From assembly GCA_021299675.1 (NCBI GenBank), contig JAJTIF010000277.1, positions 1 to 7,997 of the forward strand: a stretch of 7,997 nucleotides of DNA, written 5' to 3'. The notes under the pieces are model-generated. The model ran no database searches. It saw nothing but the letters and a program-made list of their open reading frames with translations, and was not told the DNA's origin. The position numbers were made by a program, and so were the translations under genes. This document shows positions 6,010 through 7,997 of the stretch, piece by piece (the stretch's first letter is position 1; every line of letters starts with the position of its first letter). This DNA comes from Pseudomonadota bacterium (GTDB lineage: Bacteria; Bdellovibrionota; Bacteriovoracia; Bacteriovoracales; Bacteriovoracaceae).

Positions 6010-7488
6010 CTAGAGCTGAAACAATCCTGCCATCATTCTTTCTGCGGTAGCTGTCTCGATATCATCGGGAACCACCGGGCCTGTTCCAAAAAACTTTAAA
6101 GGGATTTTGGGATGAGCCTTGTGGACATTAAAGAGCGCCCCAAAATTGAGACACAAATCCACATGAGAAATTATAAGCCCGTCTGCCAGTTCCTTGTAAC
6201 GGGAAAGAATTTTACGGTTATAAAGTTCGGCATGGATGGCAGAAATTGTGATAAGCACCTCAACGTGCTCGAAACCACGGCGAAGAGCCTCAATGAATTT
6301 TTTTGTTTCATCTTGCAGTTTATTGGCCAGGCGAAGATCCACGATGACACTACGGCCTGATTCCACGGCTTTACGACAAAGCTGTATAATTTCCGCAGGA
6401 TTCTGAGCTCGGTGAATCTTGAGACCGAATACCTGAGCAGCAAAATCAATTGCTCCCTGGGTACTCCCTTCAGTTGAATACTGGACGATATCGACATCTT
6501 TTTTCAAGACAGCGATCTTCATGGACATGGAACTCTGCCCAGCTGCCGCTTCAGAAATTAAAATTGAGATCACGGGTTCGTTGTTTTGAACCTTCGAAAA
6601 CAGAGGCAGTGCCGTGTTCACTGACTGAGTCATCTCCCGCAGAGCAAACTCAAAGACAACGTCTGTGTTCTCAAGATCTTCCTTAGAGAGCTCATAGGTC
6701 GCTTTTCGAATGAGATCTATCAAGATGGACTCATCGACTTCCAGCGCCTTGAGGCTTGTGCGGAGCTGATAGATTCCTTGTGCCTCCGACTGGGCACGAG
6801 TTAAGCCGCTTGGGTTAAGCTCATGGAGCTTTGATTCGAGGCTAGAGATCTTATTCTGCTGAGTGCGAAGTTCCTGGCGCAGCTCATTGATAAGCTCACG
6901 CACCTCGCGAGTGACGGCAGGCGCTGGTGCTGCTGGAGCGACTTCCGGAGCCGCTTGAGGAGCTGGCTGAACCCGAGGACGAGCCTCGCGGGCTTCTTTT
7001 GGCATTGGTTTAGATCTTGGGGCAATGTCTTCGAGGGCGTCGTCTTCTCTCTCGAAGTCCTCGTCACCACTTAGAAAATCATCGAGACCTTTCTTAAAAA
7101 CTTGCTTCGTTGACTTGGCCACATCGGCGAAGTCGGCTGTGCCCTTGGCAATCTGGCTGACCATCTTATTGAGGCCCATTTGCCCATAGCCTGGATTAGC
7201 GGGAGAAGGTGTCTTTGCGTAACCATCAATAGCTTCTTTCACTTTGCCAGCTCCATGATTGTAGAAATCTTGTTTTTGGTCATCTGAGAGAACACGATCA
7301 ACGTTAGCTTTTTTGGTGAAGCTCTTCTCTGAGATGGCTGCGGTAATTTCAATTTTCTTTTTTTTGAAAGCGCCCTTGAGTCCCTTGTTCGTGATGGTTT
7401 TGAGGATGATCGCATCGGGGCCCAGCTCAAGCTTTACTGCTTTTAGCGCCTCGTCGATGGTATCTGCCTCAAACTTTTTTACGAACAT
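6010..7488 (-). CDS. flhF: Flagellar placement protein FlhF, SRP-type GTPase fold with lost GTPase motifs
   Basis: FlhF is the SRP-family protein that recruits early flagellar parts to the pole. The 492-aa product opens with the typical FlhF N-terminus (MFVKKFEADTIDEALKAVK; ELGPDAIIL at 21-29). A long variable B region follows, with an acidic patch (about 141-154) and a Pro/Ala-rich linker (171-192). A helical N domain covers about 193-300 and the G domain about 305-492. The closing motif FFGTGPVVPDDIETATAERM (466-485) is the FlhF signature. The G motifs are degraded: the P-loop GPTGVGKT is SEAAAGQS (312-319, Lys to Gln); the DTYR region reads STEGST (338-343); DTAGR reads DLRLA (384-388); TKxD reads SHVD (441-444). 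The frame is open with no sign of frameshift, so this looks like a maintained protein that should neither bind nor hydrolyse GTP normally. It starts 4 bp after flhA, with GAGG inside the flhA end as a likely ribosome binding site. Confidence 0.93.
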   Translation of the reverse strand: MFVKKFEADTIDEALKAVKLELGPDAIILKTITNKGLKGAFKKKKIEITAAISEKSFTKKANVDRVLSDDQKQDFYNHGAGKVKEAIDGYAKTPSPANPGYGQMGLNKMVSQIAKGTADFADVAKSTKQVFKKGLDDFLSGDEDFEREDDALEDIAPRSKPMPKEAREARPRVQPAPQAAPEVAPAAPAPAVTREVRELINELRQELRTQQNKISSLESKLHELNPSGLTRAQSEAQGIYQLRTSLKALEVDESILIDLIRKATYELSKEDLENTDVVFEFALREMTQSVNTALPLFSKVQNNEPVISILISEAAAGQSSMSMKIAVLKKDVDIVQYSTEGSTQGAIDFAAQVFGLKIHRAQNPAEIIQLCRKAVESGRSVIVDLRLANKLQDETKKFIEALRRGFEHVEVLITISAIHAELYNRKILSRYKELADGLIISHVDLCLNFGALFNVHKAHPKIPLKFFGTGPVVPDDIETATAERMMAGLFQL

Positions 7489-7492
7489 CTAA

Positions 7493-7997
7493 TTACAACC
7501 TCACGGTCCCAAGAGATCTAATGTTAATTTCAGGGCTAAGTTCATTATGACTGACCACAATCAGGTTGGGAATGAACTTTTCAGTCAGGCGTTTAAAATG
7601 ACGGCGGATGACCGGTGAGCAGAGGACCACCATCTTTTCACCCGCACTGGTGGCTTCTTCGATCTTCTCATTAAGACCGGCCAAGATAGTCTGAGTGATC
7701 TTCGGGTCCATCGAGAGAATCTCATGACCATCACTTCTTACAATAGAGCGGGCGATGTTTTCTTCGACGGCACGATCGAGAGTGAAAAGAGGAATGTCCC
7801 CCTGCGAGCTTTTGATGCGTTCCGTGATCTGACGGTAGAGGGCCTGACAGACGTATTCGGTCAAGGTGTCTGGGTCATTAGAGGAAGAAACAAACTCGGA
7901 CATCGACTCAAGTACAGAGCGCAGATCTCTGATGGAAACGCCCTCCCTGAGCAGGTTTTGCATGACTTTGAGCACTGTACCCAGTGGCATAATGTCC
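7493..7997 (-). CDS. flhA: Flagellar export gate protein FlhA, C-terminal part (cut by window edge)
   Basis: FlhA is the inner-membrane ring of the flagellar type III export apparatus; its cytoplasmic domain docks chaperone-substrate complexes. The window holds the last 167 residues of a family usually near 690 aa. The frame continues upstream past the ATG at 7990 to the window edge, so that ATG is internal. Family blocks are clear: VMQNLLREGVSIRDLRSVLE (the QNLLREGVSIRDL hallmark) near the start, LTEYVCQALYRQI in the middle, and the terminal subdomain with VVLCSPVIRRHFKRLTEKFIPNL and SHNELSPEINIRSLGTV. All belong to the cytoplasmic domain; the eight membrane helices lie outside. It ends in TAA 4 bp before flhF, so the two are almost certainly co-transcribed. 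A virulence-type homologue (SctV) is unlikely because flhF follows directly. Confidence 0.95.
   Translation of the reverse strand, partial: DIMPLGTVLKVMQNLLREGVSIRDLRSVLESMSEFVSSSNDPDTLTEYVCQALYRQITERIKSSQGDIPLFTLDRAVEENIARSIVRSDGHEILSMDPKITQTILAGLNEKIEEATSAGEKMVVLCSPVIRRHFKRLTEKFIPNLIVVSHNELSPEINIRSLGTVRL

Noticed and set aside
6540..6600. Sequencing error or frameshift as the cause of the missing FlhF P-loop
   Set aside because: The frame continues on both sides with sensible beta-strand and helix sequence, and the other G motifs are altered independently at distant positions.
6920..6980. Repetitive GCTGG/GGAGC-type stretch as a possible DNA repeat
   Set aside because: It encodes the Pro/Ala-rich linker of FlhF (residues 171-192) and has no regular repeat unit.
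1336..7780. The 8-mer CGATCGAG occurs five times in the same orientation (1336, 1531, 2211, 5482, 7773), far more often than chance
   Set aside because: Each copy is CTC-GAT-CGN encoding Leu-Asp-Arg in frame in four different genes (for example HRLDRET and AGLDRVS), so codon preference explains it and no regulatory repeat is needed.

Overview
This window is a single block of genes that all read on the minus strand. In transcription order (high to low coordinates) it holds the C-terminal end of flhA, then flhF, flhG (also called fleN or ylxH), fliA (sigma-28), a large membrane-anchored PAS/coiled-coil protein, an RluA-family pseudouridine synthase, and the N-terminal part of an exported protein that runs off the left edge. 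The order flhA-flhF-flhG-fliA is the classic core of flagellar regulation and placement operons in bacteria with polar flagella. Gene style and content suggest a Bdellovibrio-like bacterium (Bdellovibrionota) or another delta-proteobacteria-like lineage. That placement is inference; no rRNA or tRNA is present to test it.

Layout: flhA ends at 7493 and flhF starts 4 bp later. A 66-bp gap with a short hairpin precedes flhG, which has a strong but close ribosome binding site. fliA follows flhG after 27 bp. A 64-bp gap carrying a perfect 14-bp inverted repeat precedes the PAS/coiled-coil gene. That gene overlaps the pseudouridine synthase gene by 4 bp (GTGA). A 57-bp gap with a terminator-like hairpin precedes the exported-protein gene. 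There is no gene-free stretch above 300 bp, and I see no mobile element, CRISPR array, RNA gene or convincing promoter. The block looks like one operon whose main promoter lies beyond the right edge.

How the genes fit together: FlhA is the export gate of the flagellar secretion system. FlhF and FlhG set where and how many flagella form. FliA drives late flagellar genes. The PAS/coiled-coil protein looks like a sensor without an output domain and takes a position that chemotaxis genes often occupy in comparable operons.

Most notable points: (1) FlhF keeps its family architecture, including the N-terminal motif and the C-terminal GTG..VP.DIE motif, but its GTPase motifs are lost: the P-loop lysine is Gln, DTAGR is gone and TKxD is degraded. 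(2) Its partner FlhG keeps a good ATPase P-loop but shows no DQAxxLR motif, the helix that activates the FlhF GTPase elsewhere; an in-frame stop upstream rules out a longer N-terminus. Together these suggest a FlhF/FlhG pair that works without the GTPase cycle. (3) The PAS/coiled-coil gene has its ribosome binding site buried in a perfect 14-bp hairpin.
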